In this document: positions 16,470 to 25,625 of the stretch, piece by piece | Numbering within the stretch: the stretch's first letter is position 1 | Layout of the letters: each line of letters starts with the position of its first letter | NCBI RefSeq assembly: GCF_009451885.1 | Contig: NZ_WIAO01000023.1 | Span: forward strand, 1 to 64,000 | Direction of reading: 5' to 3' | DNA: 64,000 bases | Source: Glycomyces albidus | Lineage (GTDB): Bacteria > Actinomycetota > Actinomycetes > Mycobacteriales > Micromonosporaceae | Translations under genes and position numbers: made by a program | The notes under the pieces: generated by a model | Databases searched by the model: none | Told to the model about the DNA's origin: nothing | What the model saw: only the letters and a program-made list of their open reading frames with translations

Positions 16470-17372
16470 ATGGCCGCAACTCCAACCGCCGCCCAGGTGC
16501 GGGACCCGCGGTCCCGCAGCGGCGCGACCGCCGAAGGCCGGCAGCGGATCCGCGACCGGGTCACCGACGCGCTGCTCCACCTCCAGCTCCTCGCGGTCGC
16601 GGTCATCGTGGTCTTCCCGCTCCTGTGGGTCGTCGGCTCCTCGTTCGGACCGGGCGGCGGGCTGGCCAACGCCGGCCCCATCCCCGAGAACGCGACCTTC
16701 GACAACTACATCGAGCTGTTCACGCAGACCGACTACGGCCGCTGGTACCTCAACTCGCTGTACGTCGCCGTGCTCAACATGGCCGGCTCGGTCGTCCTGT
16801 CGGCCCTGTGCGGCTGGGTGTTCTCGCGCATCCGCTTCCGCGGACGGAAGCCCGGCATGCTCGGAATCCTCGTCCTCCAGATGTTCCCCAGCTTCCTCAC
16901 CGCCATCGCCGTCTACATGCTGTTCCTCAACTTCGGGCTGCTCGACTCGCTGACGGGCCTGGCCCTGGTGAGCATCGCCGCCGCTCTGCCGTACAACACG
17001 TGGCTCATGAAGGGCTACACCGACAACCTGCCTGCGAGCCTCGACGAGGCCGCCGCCCTCGACGGCGCGGGGCGGCTCACGATCTTCCGCAAGATCGTCC
17101 TGCCGCTCATGCGCCCGATGCTCACCTTCGTGGCCATCACGAGCTTCACGATGCCTTGGATGGACTTCATCCTGCCCCGGCTGCTCCTCCAGAGCAGCGG
17201 CAAGCAGACCGTGGCGATCGGCCTGTTCCAGCTCATCACCGACCAGTACGCCAACGACTTCACCACCTTCGCCGCCGGCGCGGTGGTGCTCGCGGTGCCC
17301 ATCACCATCCTCTACATCGTCCTCCAGCGCCACCTCGTCACGGGTGCGATGGCCGGCGCGGAGAAGGGATGA
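16470..17372 (+). CDS. ABC sugar permease (GanQ/MalG-like)
   Basis: This 300-residue permease has six predicted membrane segments and the EAA motif LDEAAALDGAGRLTIFRKI near residues 190-210. Its ATG is one base after the stop of the partner permease, so translation is probably coupled. It is the second half of the channel for the sugar captured by the upstream lipoprotein. MalG-family members are typically 275-300 residues, so the length is normal. Confidence 0.92.
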   Translation: MAATPTAAQVRDPRSRSGATAEGRQRIRDRVTDALLHLQLLAVAVIVVFPLLWVVGSSFGPGGGLANAGPIPENATFDNYIELFTQTDYGRWYLNSLYVAVLNMAGSVVLSALCGWVFSRIRFRGRKPGMLGILVLQMFPSFLTAIAVYMLFLNFGLLDSLTGLALVSIAAALPYNTWLMKGYTDNLPASLDEAAALDGAGRLTIFRKIVLPLMRPMLTFVAITSFTMPWMDFILPRLLLQSSGKQTVAIGLFQLITDQYANDFTTFAAGAVVLAVPITILYIVLQRHLVTGAMAGAEKG

Positions 17373-17473
17373 GCCCCGCGGCCCTCGGGGGCCGACCGAA
17401 CTCGGCGGCGACACTCACCGCCGCTGCGGGCGCCCGGCAGCGCCCGACCCTCCCATCGCAAAAGGAGCGACAC

Positions 17474-19093
17474 ATGAGACGGATGATCGCGGTGGCCCTG
17501 GCGGCCGCCATGGGCTTCGTCGCCTTCGCCACGGCCTCTCCCGCTCAGGCCGTGCGCGACGACTTCTACATGGGCGTGGACCCCGGCACCCTGATCGACG
17601 TCGAGCGGTCGGGGGTCCGCTTCTCCGACGGCGGCGTCCAGGACGACGCGCTGAGCATCATGGCCGGCAACGGCGCCAACCTGGTGCGGCTGCGGGTGTG
17701 GAACAACCCGTACAGCTCATCGGGCCAGCCGTACGGCGGCGGCACGAACGACCTCGCCAAGACGATCACGATGGCGCAGCGCGCCAAGGCCCTCGGCATG
17801 GACGTCCTGCTCGACCTCCACTACTCGGACTTCTGGGCCGACCCGGGCAAGCAGATCAAGCCCAAGGCCTGGCAGAACCTGTCCTACAGCCAGCTCACCA
17901 CCGCCGTGCGCGACTACTCGCGCAGCGTCGTCTCCCAGATGGCCGCCGCGGGCGCCACACCCGACATCGTCCAGGTGGGCAACGAGATCACCAACGGGAT
18001 GCTGCTGCCCACCGGCTCCACCTCCAACTGGTCGCAGCTCGGCGGCCTGCTCAAAGCCGGCATCGAAGGCGTCCACCAGGGCGGCAGCGGCATCGAGATC
18101 GCCCTGCACCTCGACCGCGGCGGCAACAACGCCGCCTACCGCACCTGGTTCGACAACGCCCGCAACCAGGGCGTCCCCTACGACATCATCGCCATGTCCT
18201 ACTACCCGTACTGGCACGGCACCATGAGCCAGCTCCGCACCAACATGAACGACGTGGCCGCGCGCTACGGCAAGGACGTGCTCATCGTCGAGACCGCCTA
18301 CGCCCACACCCTGACCGACTGCGACGGGCGCGGCAACATCTTCACCGGCTCCCACGCGCAGGAGTCCGGCTACCCCGCGACCGTGGCGGGCCAGACCCAG
18401 TTCCTCCGCGACCTGCGGAACGCGGTGCAGGCGGTTCCGAACGACCGGGGGCGCGGCCTGGTCTGGTGGGAGCCGGCGTGGCTCGGCACCACCTCCTGGG
18501 CGACCCAGGCGGGCATGGCGTACATCAACGACTTCGCCGGCGAGAGCAACTCCTGGGACAACCAGGGCCTGTTCAACTGCAGCGGCGGCGCGCTCTCGAC
18601 ACTCGACGTCTTCGCCGAGACCACCGGCGGCGGCGACCCGGGCACGGGCGAGAACGTGCTGACGAACGGCGGGTTCGAGACCTCGGGGAACCCGGCGGCC
18701 GGCTGGAGCGTCTGGGCGCAGAACAGCGCCGACGCGAACGCCGTCTTCAGGGAGTCGCGCGGCAGTGTCTACCAGGGCTCGAACAAGCTCACGTTCTGGA
18801 AGGGCACCGCCTACACCGCCTCCGCCTACCAGTCGGTGAGCGTCCCGAACGGGACGTACACGCTCACCGCCTGGGTCATGAACGGCGGCGGCCAGACCGC
18901 CGCACGCATGTACGCCAAGAACTTCGGCGGCGGCGAACGGCAGGCGGGCCTCCCGGTGACCTCGACGTGGACGCAGGTGACCATCTCCGGAATCCAGGTC
19001 ACCAGCGGGCGGATCGAGGCGGGGTTCTACACCAGCGCGAACGCCGGCAACTGGATCAACATCGACGATGTGCGTCTGATCCGGACCGCATGA
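17474..19093 (+). CDS. Secreted GH53 endo-beta-1,4-galactanase with C-terminal binding module
   Basis: This 539-residue enzyme starts at an ATG preceded by AAAGGAG. A signal peptide ends near ASPAQA (residue 26). The GH53 (beta/alpha)8 domain spans about 31-385, with LLDLHYSDFWADPGKQ, the acid/base E171 in VGNEITNG and the nucleophile E273 in IVETAY. GH53 enzymes cleave beta-1,4-galactan of pectic type I arabinogalactan. The C-terminal ~145 residues (NGGFE, then a beta-sandwich ending NIDDVRLIRTA) look like a CBM61-type galactan-binding module; that family assignment is less sure. It is the fourth gene of the operon and should supply oligosaccharides to the importer. Confidence 0.92.
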   Translation: MRRMIAVALAAAMGFVAFATASPAQAVRDDFYMGVDPGTLIDVERSGVRFSDGGVQDDALSIMAGNGANLVRLRVWNNPYSSSGQPYGGGTNDLAKTITMAQRAKALGMDVLLDLHYSDFWADPGKQIKPKAWQNLSYSQLTTAVRDYSRSVVSQMAAAGATPDIVQVGNEITNGMLLPTGSTSNWSQLGGLLKAGIEGVHQGGSGIEIALHLDRGGNNAAYRTWFDNARNQGVPYDIIAMSYYPYWHGTMSQLRTNMNDVAARYGKDVLIVETAYAHTLTDCDGRGNIFTGSHAQESGYPATVAGQTQFLRDLRNAVQAVPNDRGRGLVWWEPAWLGTTSWATQAGMAYINDFAGESNSWDNQGLFNCSGGALSTLDVFAETTGGGDPGTGENVLTNGGFETSGNPAAGWSVWAQNSADANAVFRESRGSVYQGSNKLTFWKGTAYTASAYQSVSVPNGTYTLTAWVMNGGGQTAARMYAKNFGGGERQAGLPVTSTWTQVTISGIQVTSGRIEAGFYTSANAGNWINIDDVRLIRTA

Positions 19094-19096
19094 GCA

Positions 19097-19132
19097 CCTG
19101 CGGGGGCGCCGTCCGGGCGGCGCCCCCGCAGG
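19097..19132 (+). terminator. Strong terminator between GH53 and lacI-type genes
   Basis: A perfect 14-bp stem (CCTGCGGGGGCGCC and complement) with an 8-nt loop begins 3 bp after the galactanase stop codon. It should end or attenuate the sugar operon before the regulator gene, so that the regulator is made at a lower level or from its own promoter. Confidence 0.7.
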
Positions 19133-19167
19133 CTCGCTTCGCGCACGAGGCAACGGGATCGAGGAGC

Positions 19168-20169
19168 ATGGCACGAAAACGGCCGACCATCAACGACGTC
19201 GCGGCGGCGTCGGGCGTCTCGCGGGGCACCGTCTCGCGCGTCCTCAACGGGCACGCCAACGTCTCGCTCGCCGCCGAGCTGGCCGTGCGGCGGGCGGTGA
19301 TCGAGACGGGCTTCGTCGTCAACCGGGCCGCGCGCAGCCTCAAGACCAGCCGCACCGGCTCGATCGTCATGGTCCTGTCCGAACCGCAGGAGCGGCTGTT
19401 CGAGGACCCGAACTTCTCGGTGGTCCTGCGGGCGGCGACACGCCGGCTGGCCGACCGCGACACCGCACTGGTGCTCATGGTCGCCGGCGACCGCGGCGGC
19501 CGCGACCGCGTCGCCCGGTACCTGCGCGGCGGCCACGCCGACGGCGCACTCCTCGTCTCGGCCCATGCCGGCGACCCGCTCCTGGAAGCGGTGGAACACT
19601 CGGGCATCCCGGTCGTGGCCTGCGGTGCGGTCCTCGGCCGGGAGAGCGCGGTCCCCTATGCCGCCGCGGACGACCGCGGCGGTGCCCGGCAGATCACCGA
19701 GTACCTCGCGGGTCTGGGCCGGCGCAGGATCGGCATGATCACGGGCCCGCTCGACACACCCGGTGGCGCCCTGCGCATGGAGGGCTTCACTGACGTGCTC
19801 GGTCGCAAGGCGACCAAGCGGATGGTGGTCCACGGCGACTACACCCAGGCCGGAGGCGAGCGGGCCATGCGCACGCTCCTGGAGAACGCTCCGGCCTTGG
19901 ACGCGGTGTTCGTCGCCTCCGACCTCATGGCCTCCGGCGCGCTCCGGGCCCTCCACGACGCCGGCCGCGCCGTGCCCGGCGACGTCGCGGTGGGCGGCTT
20001 CGACGACTCGGCGATCGCCACCGCGACCAGCCCGATGCTCACCACGGTCCGCCAACCGCTCGAGGAGGTCGCAGGGGAGGCCGTGCGCCTGCTCGTCGCC
20101 CTCCTCGACGGCGATCGGGTCGAGTCGGTCGTGCTTCCGACGGAGCTGGTCGTCCGGGACTCCGCGTGA
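19168..20169 (+). CDS. LacI-family transcriptional regulator
   Basis: This 333-residue protein has an N-terminal LacI helix-turn-helix (TINDVAAASGVSRGTVSRVLNG, residues 7-28) followed by the hinge (NRAARSLKTSRTGSI) and a periplasmic-binding-like sugar-sensing domain. It ends with the dimerisation and effector elements GGFDDS and TTVRQP. The ATG follows GAGGAGC. It lies just after the galactanase and its terminator, so it is the best candidate repressor of the GanSPQ-like operon and perhaps of the neighbouring hydrolase gene, whose upstream DNA carries a matching AACGTTCACA half-site. The inducer is probably galactose or a galacto-oligosaccharide; this is inferred. Confidence 0.92.
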   Translation: MARKRPTINDVAAASGVSRGTVSRVLNGHANVSLAAELAVRRAVIETGFVVNRAARSLKTSRTGSIVMVLSEPQERLFEDPNFSVVLRAATRRLADRDTALVLMVAGDRGGRDRVARYLRGGHADGALLVSAHAGDPLLEAVEHSGIPVVACGAVLGRESAVPYAAADDRGGARQITEYLAGLGRRRIGMITGPLDTPGGALRMEGFTDVLGRKATKRMVVHGDYTQAGGERAMRTLLENAPALDAVFVASDLMASGALRALHDAGRAVPGDVAVGGFDDSAIATATSPMLTTVRQPLEEVAGEAVRLLVALLDGDRVESVVLPTELVVRDSA

Positions 20170-20204
20170 GCCGGGCTGCTCCTCGTGCCCGGCGTCGTCC
20201 CTGA

Positions 20205-20287
20205 GAAAAACGTTCACACGCGCCTCCGGGAGGCTTGACCATAGATCGATGTATCCATATAATCCTATTGATGTAAACGCTTCCAAT
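20205..20287 (+). promoter_or_regulatory. Consensus promoter flanked by two LacI-type operators
   Basis: TTGACC (20235-20240), a 17-bp spacer and TATAAT (20258-20263) form a near-perfect housekeeping promoter, rare in this GC-rich DNA. Upstream, GAAAAACGTTCACAC (20205-20219) shares AACGTTCACA with the operator at 13653. Downstream, TGTAAACGCTTCCAAT (20272-20287) lies over the expected transcription start. The layout suggests tight LacI-type repression of the secreted hydrolase gene. The ~180-bp leader that follows holds no visible gene. Confidence 0.65.
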
Positions 20288-20466
20288 AGCGTTCGGCGCC
20301 TTCCCGCCGGAAAGGAGCCGGCGCCGCGGGGCCGAATCGCCCGGCCGGGAGGCCCTCGAAGCGAATCCCTCGGCAGTCCCACCGACGCGGCACGGGCCGC
20401 ACCCTTCCAGCGCGTCCGCCATCCGGGCGCCGACACCGATCGCGAAACCTCACTCAAGGAGTTCAC

Positions 20467-21771
20467 ATGCCAATGCAACGACGGACCTTCCTCGGTCTCG
20501 GCGTAGCCGGAGCGCTCGGTGCGGGCGCCGCCCTGCTCGGCGCCGGGCCGGCCCTGGCCGACCCCGCGCCGGCCGATCCGTTCCCCGTGGGCGTGCGGCG
20601 GTACAACTGGACGCGCGGCAGCCGCGCGGTCACCACCTACGTCTACTACCCGGCGGCCTCTGGGACCGTCGGCGGCAGCCCCGTGACCGACGCCCCGGTC
20701 GCCGACGGGGTCTTCCCCGTCTACAACTTCACCCACGGCTACCAGAGCAGCCCCCAGAACTCCCTGTTCATCATCAGGCGACTGGCCGAGGCGGGCTTCA
20801 TCGTCCCCGCCCCGCACTTCAACCACAACCCCGCCGACGTCGGCAACGGGGAGACCCCGAAGGACGTCTCGCAGGCCATCACCAACACCCTCGCGCTCAA
20901 CACGAGCGGGCCGCTGGCCGGGCACATCCGCACCGACATCGGCGTCGGCGTCTCGGGCCACTCCCTGGGCGGCATGACCACCCACGGCCTCCTGACCCGC
21001 TGGGCCGACAGCCGGATCATCTCCGCCAACCCGCAGTCGTGCACCGACCAGGGCACCCCGTCGAGCTCGATCGCGGCCAAGGTCCTGTTCGTGCACGGCG
21101 ACCGCGACGACCTCACCCAGTACAGCTCGGCCCGGCAGGCGTACACCGAGATGACCTGGCCCAAGGCGTTCCTCACCTTCGTCGGCGGCACCCACACCAG
21201 CTTCTGGAGCGACCAGCGCTTCCCGCGCACCGTCGTCGACTGGGCGCGCTGGACCATGTACGGCGACACCGCCGCCCGCGACCGCCTCCCGGCCGACGCG
21301 TCGGGCACCGGGACCCGGTGGGAGGCCGCACTGGGCGAGAACCCCGGCCCGGTCACGGGCCACTACCGGCTGATCGCCCAGCACAGCGGCAAGTACGCCG
21401 ACATCGACGCCCTCTCCACCGCCGCCGGGGCCAGGCTGATCCAGTGGTCCTCCACCGGCCGCACCAACCAGCAGTTCGAGTTCGTCGACGCCGGCGAGGG
21501 CCACGTCAAGATCAAGGCCCGCCACTCCGGCCTCGTCCTCCAGGTCGCGGGCAACGGCAACGGCGCCGACATCACCCAGCAGGCCGACACGGGCGCCCGC
21601 AGCCAGCACTGGCGCCTGACCGACCACGGCGACAACGTCGTCAGCATCATCAACCGCCAGTCCGGCCTGGCCATGGACGTCTGGGAGAGGTCCACAGCGG
21701 ACGGCGCCCGCATCTCCCAGTACGCGTACAACGGCAGCACCAACCAGCGCTTCACCCGCCAAGCGGTCTGA
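20467..21771 (+). CDS. Secreted alpha/beta-hydrolase with ricin-type lectin domain
   Basis: This 434-residue protein has an AAGGAG ribosome site and a twin-arginine-type signal (QRRTFLGLG, cleavage near PALA). The alpha/beta-hydrolase domain (about 35-285) carries the nucleophile elbow GHSLGG, an Asp in HGDRDD and a His in GGTHTS, giving a full catalytic triad of the chlorophyllase/dienelactone-hydrolase kind. Residues 296-434 form a ricin B-like lectin with QxF/QxW-type repeats, closely related to the lectin modules of the GH95 and secreted GH2 enzymes here. It may remove acyl groups (acetyl or feruloyl) from pectic side chains. The ester substrate is a guess; a general esterase is also possible. 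Confidence 0.85.
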   Translation: MPMQRRTFLGLGVAGALGAGAALLGAGPALADPAPADPFPVGVRRYNWTRGSRAVTTYVYYPAASGTVGGSPVTDAPVADGVFPVYNFTHGYQSSPQNSLFIIRRLAEAGFIVPAPHFNHNPADVGNGETPKDVSQAITNTLALNTSGPLAGHIRTDIGVGVSGHSLGGMTTHGLLTRWADSRIISANPQSCTDQGTPSSSIAAKVLFVHGDRDDLTQYSSARQAYTEMTWPKAFLTFVGGTHTSFWSDQRFPRTVVDWARWTMYGDTAARDRLPADASGTGTRWEAALGENPGPVTGHYRLIAQHSGKYADIDALSTAAGARLIQWSSTGRTNQQFEFVDAGEGHVKIKARHSGLVLQVAGNGNGADITQQADTGARSQHWRLTDHGDNVVSIINRQSGLAMDVWERSTADGARISQYAYNGSTNQRFTRQAV

Positions 21772-21781
21772 TCCCGGGGGA

Positions 21782-21797
21782 ATTGGATCGTTCCAAT
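21782..21797. promoter_or_regulatory. Palindrome, possible LacI-type operator
   Basis: ATTGGATCGTTCCAAT has perfect 6-bp arms around TCGT and ends in TTCCAAT like the operator at 20272-20287. It lies directly after the hydrolase stop codon and about 190 bp before the second GH53 gene. Binding by either LacI protein is untested. Confidence 0.35.
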
Positions 21798-21872
21798 CGG
21801 ATCGCTGCGACCCGGTCGGGGCCCGGCCGGCCCGGAACCGGCCGCCCCTTGACCCGCATCCCCCGCAAGACC

Positions 21873-21914
21873 CGCATGTCCCGGGCGCCTGTGCCGGAGC
21901 GCCCGGGACATGCG
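21873..21914 (+). terminator. Terminator of the hydrolase gene
   Basis: A perfect 16-bp stem (CGCATGTCCCGGGCGC and complement) encloses a 10-nt loop. It separates the hydrolase transcript from the second GH53 gene. Confidence 0.75.
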
Positions 21915-21949
21915 TCCCCGCAGCGACGCGCGACCGGACTTCGCGACCC

Positions 21950-21962
21950 GAACGGTTCCATG
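21950..21962 (+). promoter_or_regulatory. Possible operator half-site before the second GH53 gene
   Basis: GAACGGTTCCATG matches the AACGCTTCCAA core of the operator at 20272-20287 at most positions and lies 22 bp before the GTG start. No good -35/-10 pair is visible between the terminator and the start codon. Confidence 0.3.
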
Positions 21963-21984
21963 TGATCGAGAAAGGACCTCATCC

Positions 21985-24357
21985 GTGCACAAGAGACTTC
22001 CGAGGCGCACGGCCGGAGCGTCGGCCGTGCTCGTCCTCGCCGGCGCGCTGGTCGGGACTGGCGCGTTCGGCCCCGTCGAACCGGCCGCCGCCCTGTACGG
22101 CGAAGCGGTGATCGAGCCGGTGGAGAGCGACCTGGCGGCCAAGTACTGGGTGGAGGCGACCGCCGCCAGCGGCGACACCGCGCCGCTGGCGATCGACCAG
22201 GACCCGGACACGTCCTGGCTGGCGACGGAGACCGGCCCCCAATGGCTGCAGCTCGACCTGGGCGGCGCCTACGACAACCTCCGCAAGGTCCACGTGACCT
22301 TCCCCGACGCGGGCGCCGTGTACCGGTACGTCGTCGAGGCGTCCCCCGACGGCGAGCAGTGGACGGTCGTCGCCGACCGCTCCGAGGCCGCCGAACCGGG
22401 CGCGGGCGGCGTCGACCTGTTCACCGCGCCCGGCACCAGGTACGTGCGGGTCACGGTCACCGCCGCCTCGCCCGGGGCGAGGATCGGCGTGAGCGAGCTC
22501 GCGGTCTTCAACTACCTCCGCGACGACGTGGTCCTCGGTGCCGACCTGTCCTGGATGGACGACCAGCGCGACCGCGAGTACTGGGTGCACCCCCAGGCCG
22601 AGGACCGCGGCGCCGGCCCGCATCTCCTCGACGTCATGCAGGACAGGGGCATGGAGTACACGCGGCTGCGCGTGTTCAACGAACCGCGCAACGAGTCCAC
22701 CGGAAATCCGAACGCGATCCCGTACCAGGGGCCCGAGCGGACCCTGGTCTCGGCGCAGCTGGTCGCCGAGCGCGGCCTCGGTCTCGGGATCGACTTCCAC
22801 TACGCCGACTCGTGGGCCGACCCCGGCAAGCAGCCGAAGCCCCGGGCCTGGGCCGAACTCGAGTTCGACGAGCTGACCGACGCGGTGTACGACTACACCT
22901 ACGACTACGTCTCGCGACTGGTCGAGCAGGGCACCGTCCCGGACAAGGTCGCGGTCGGCAACGAGATCGCCAACGGGTTCATGTGGGGGAGCGAGGCGGT
23001 CGGCGCACCGTCGACCGAAGCGGTGCACGCCGGCGCGAATCCGCCGTACTTCCGCAACCAGGCCGACGTGTACCAGTCGCAGCCCGGCGGGGGCATCCTC
23101 TGGCAGTACCGGTACTCCGAGGACCCGGCCGAGCGGCAGCGGTACCTGGACTCATGGGACCGGTTCACCACGCTGCTGGCCTCGGGCATCGCGGCGGTCC
23201 GGGACGCCTCGCCCGAGTCCGAGGTCGAACTGCACTCGGTGGTCGGTCGCATCAGCGGCATGGGCAAGGCGGGGGAGTTCTGGGAGCAGCTCACGACCCG
23301 CCTGAACGCCAAGGGCCAGGACTTCGACGTGCTCGCGCTCTCGTACTACCCCGAGCACCACGGCAGCCTCGCCCAGATGGAGGAGAACCTCCACACGCTC
23401 GCGACCGCGTATCCGCAGTACCGGCTCGAGATCGCGGAGACCTCGTACCCCGCGACCGGCGGCGGCACGATGCCGAACTCGACGTTCCCGAGGACCGTCC
23501 AAGGCCAGGCCGACGCGATCCAGGCGGTGTTCCAGCTGGTCAACGACGTCGTCGGCAACCGGGGCGTGGGCGCCCTCACCTGGGAGCCCGCGAGCTTCCA
23601 GGCGATGTTCCGGGCGGTGCCGGGCATGTCCGGCACGTTCGAGCCGTACTCCTCGATCGACGTCTACGACCGGAGCCGCGCCGCGCACGTCCTCGAGGAC
23701 ACGGTGTACACCGCGGCCCTGGCAGGGGAGGCCCCGGCGCTCCCCGGCGAGGTCCAGGTATTGACCACTTCGGACGGATCGACCGCGTCCGTCCCGGTCG
23801 AGTGGGAGGACGTGCCGTCGGACACCGGGGTCCCGGGACGGATCACGGTCTCCGGCACGACCGAGTTCGGCGGCGTGACCGCGGTCGTCGACGTCGTGGA
23901 CCGATTCGCCGCGCCCGCATGCGACGCCACGGTGACCGGCCCCCGGTACGGCCCGCTGTCGGTCGCCTCGGGCACGACCTGCCTGGCCGAAGGCGCCCGC
24001 GTGCACGGCCCGGTCACCGTGTCCGAGGGCGCCGGGCTGGTCGCCGACGGCGCCCAGATCAAGGGCCCGGTCACCGCCGTCGACGCCGCCGCGGTGCTGC
24101 TGTGCGGCACCGACGTGTCCGGGCCGGTCACCGTCACCGGCGGATTCTCGGCCGCGATCGGCGACCCCGCGCTGGAGTGCGCTCCGAACACCGTGGCCGG
24201 CCCGGTGGCCGTGACCGACGTGACCGGGTGGACCGTCATCGCCGGCAACGAGATCCACGGTCCGCTCTCGTGCCGGGACAACCGGCCGGCGCCGGTCGAC
24301 CGCGGGGTCCCCAACGCGGTGTCGGGCCCGCGGACCGGCCAGTGCTCGGGGCTGTGA
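21985..24357 (+). CDS. Secreted multidomain GH53 endo-galactanase (F5/8-type C domain, GH53, Ig-like, GPV repeats)
   Basis: This 790-residue protein starts at GTG, chosen because AAAGGA precedes it at good spacing. After a signal peptide (cleavage near AAA at ~32), residues 45-172 form an F5/8-type C (CBM32-like) sandwich (DPDTSWLATETG, WLQLDLGG). GH53 follows at about 178-570: DFHYADSWADPGKQ, acid/base E327 in VGNEIANG and nucleophile E485 in IAETSY. A bacterial Ig-like domain covers ~585-635. The last ~150 residues repeat a GPVTV-type unit about every 20 residues and may form a small beta-solenoid. The GH53 core is longer than in the first galactanase, so its galactan specificity may differ. 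Confidence 0.9.
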   Translation: MHKRLPRRTAGASAVLVLAGALVGTGAFGPVEPAAALYGEAVIEPVESDLAAKYWVEATAASGDTAPLAIDQDPDTSWLATETGPQWLQLDLGGAYDNLRKVHVTFPDAGAVYRYVVEASPDGEQWTVVADRSEAAEPGAGGVDLFTAPGTRYVRVTVTAASPGARIGVSELAVFNYLRDDVVLGADLSWMDDQRDREYWVHPQAEDRGAGPHLLDVMQDRGMEYTRLRVFNEPRNESTGNPNAIPYQGPERTLVSAQLVAERGLGLGIDFHYADSWADPGKQPKPRAWAELEFDELTDAVYDYTYDYVSRLVEQGTVPDKVAVGNEIANGFMWGSEAVGAPSTEAVHAGANPPYFRNQADVYQSQPGGGILWQYRYSEDPAERQRYLDSWDRFTTLLASGIAAVRDASPESEVELHSVVGRISGMGKAGEFWEQLTTRLNAKGQDFDVLALSYYPEHHGSLAQMEENLHTLATAYPQYRLEIAETSYPATGGGTMPNSTFPRTVQGQADAIQAVFQLVNDVVGNRGVGALTWEPASFQAMFRAVPGMSGTFEPYSSIDVYDRSRAAHVLEDTVYTAALAGEAPALPGEVQVLTTSDGSTASVPVEWEDVPSDTGVPGRITVSGTTEFGGVTAVVDVVDRFAAPACDATVTGPRYGPLSVASGTTCLAEGARVHGPVTVSEGAGLVADGAQIKGPVTAVDAAAVLLCGTDVSGPVTVTGGFSAAIGDPALECAPNTVAGPVAVTDVTGWTVIAGNEIHGPLSCRDNRPAPVDRGVPNAVSGPRTGQCSGL

Positions 24358-24364
24358 CCTGACG

Positions 24365-24398
24365 GCTCCGGCGGCCCGACGCATCGGACCGCCGGAGC
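24365..24398. terminator. Shared terminator between convergent GH53 and lacI-type genes
   Basis: A 10-bp stem (GCTCCGGCGG / CCGCCGGAGC) with a 14-nt loop fills most of the 41-bp gap between the two convergent stop codons and could work in both directions. Confidence 0.6.
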
Positions 24399-25418
24399 TC
24401 ACGCGGTGGACTCGCGTCGGACGATCGCGAACGGGGCGGTGTACTCCCGGGGCGGGGCCAGCGGGTCCTCGATGCGCGAGAGGATCAGCTCCACGGCCTT
24501 GGCGGCCTTCCATTCGTGGTCGGGACTCACCGTGGACAGCGACGGGATGAAGTACGCCGCCGCGGGCACGTCGTCGAATCCGATGACGCGCATGTCGTCC
24601 GGCACGGCCACGCCGCGGTCGCGCAGGCCGCGGATCACGCCCATGGCCACGATGTCGTTGAGCGCCACCACCCCGTCGACCCCGAGACCCGAGTCGGCGA
24701 TCCGGTGCCCGGTGCTGCGGGCGCCCTCCCGGGTGAGCGAGTCGACGATGAACCGCAGCTTCGGGTCCGGGCGGATCCCGCGGTCCTCCAGCGCGGTCCG
24801 GTACCCGTTGTAGCGGCGCGTGAACATGGTGAGCCGGTCGAGGTTCCCGCCGGTGACCACCGCGATGCGCTTGCAGCCCAGGTCGACCAGGTGAGCGGTG
24901 GCCGCGGCGGCGCCGGCTTCGTCAGGCGCCGACACGTGGTCGAACCGGCCCGCCGGGTCCTGCTCGCCGAGCACCACGATCGGCAGCCCCTGCTCGGTCG
25001 TCTGCAGCAGGGACGATTCGGCCTCGGCGGTCGAGAGGGAGAGGATGAGGCCGTCGAGCTGGAGTCTGCGGGATTGGGCGACGGCCGCGGTCTCGCCCAG
25101 GGCGACGGCGCCGGTCTGCTCGACGGCGATGTGGTACCCGTGGCGCCGCGCCTCGGCGATGACCAGTTCGGCGAACATCCCGAAGTAGGGGTTGCCGACC
25201 TGGGGGACGGCGAGCCCGATGACGCCGCTGCGGCCGGACCGGAGGCTTCGCGCCGCCGCGTTGATCTGGTACCCGGATTCGCGGATGGCCGCGAGCACCC
25301 GTTCGCGGGCTTCCGGGCTGACCCTCACGCGGTCGTTGATGACGTTGGAGACCGTCATCGTCGACACGCCGGCGAGTTGCGCGACATCGTTCATGGTGAT
25401 CTTGCCGCGCTTCACCAT
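24399..25418 (-). CDS. LacI-family transcriptional regulator (second)
   Basis: This 339-residue regulator has the LacI DNA-binding domain (ITMNDVAQLAGVSTMTVSNVIN at residues 6-27), the hinge NAAARSLRSGRSG and a sugar-sensing domain ending in GFDDVP and STVSPDHEW. GGAGG lies one base before the ATG at 25418, which is unusually close; the GTG three bases downstream would have better spacing, and an ATG at 25436 has no ribosome site. It is convergent with the second GH53 gene. It differs in sequence from the LacI at 19168, so the locus has two separate sugar signals. Its operators are unknown; palindromes at 20272, 21782 and 21950 are candidates. Confidence 0.9.
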   Translation of the reverse strand: MVKRGKITMNDVAQLAGVSTMTVSNVINDRVRVSPEARERVLAAIRESGYQINAAARSLRSGRSGVIGLAVPQVGNPYFGMFAELVIAEARRHGYHIAVEQTGAVALGETAAVAQSRRLQLDGLILSLSTAEAESSLLQTTEQGLPIVVLGEQDPAGRFDHVSAPDEAGAAAATAHLVDLGCKRIAVVTGGNLDRLTMFTRRYNGYRTALEDRGIRPDPKLRFIVDSLTREGARSTGHRIADSGLGVDGVVALNDIVAMGVIRGLRDRGVAVPDDMRVIGFDDVPAAAYFIPSLSTVSPDHEWKAAKAVELILSRIEDPLAPPREYTAPFAIVRRESTA

Positions 25419-25625
25419 GCCTCCACAGCTTGCCAATCCGTCGGTTGCGGCCGGTCCGGGACGTTCAGCGGATCGGGTGTGCGGCCCGGTGCCATGCCAC
25501 GGCTCCGAGTCTATCGAGTCTCCCGACGCGCACGCGCCTCCAGTTCCGCGCTGCGCCCCGGCTCCGCCTTCATCACCGGAAAGCAGACGAAGCCCCCGAA
25601 TGCACCCGTAGAGGGAATCGCCGGA

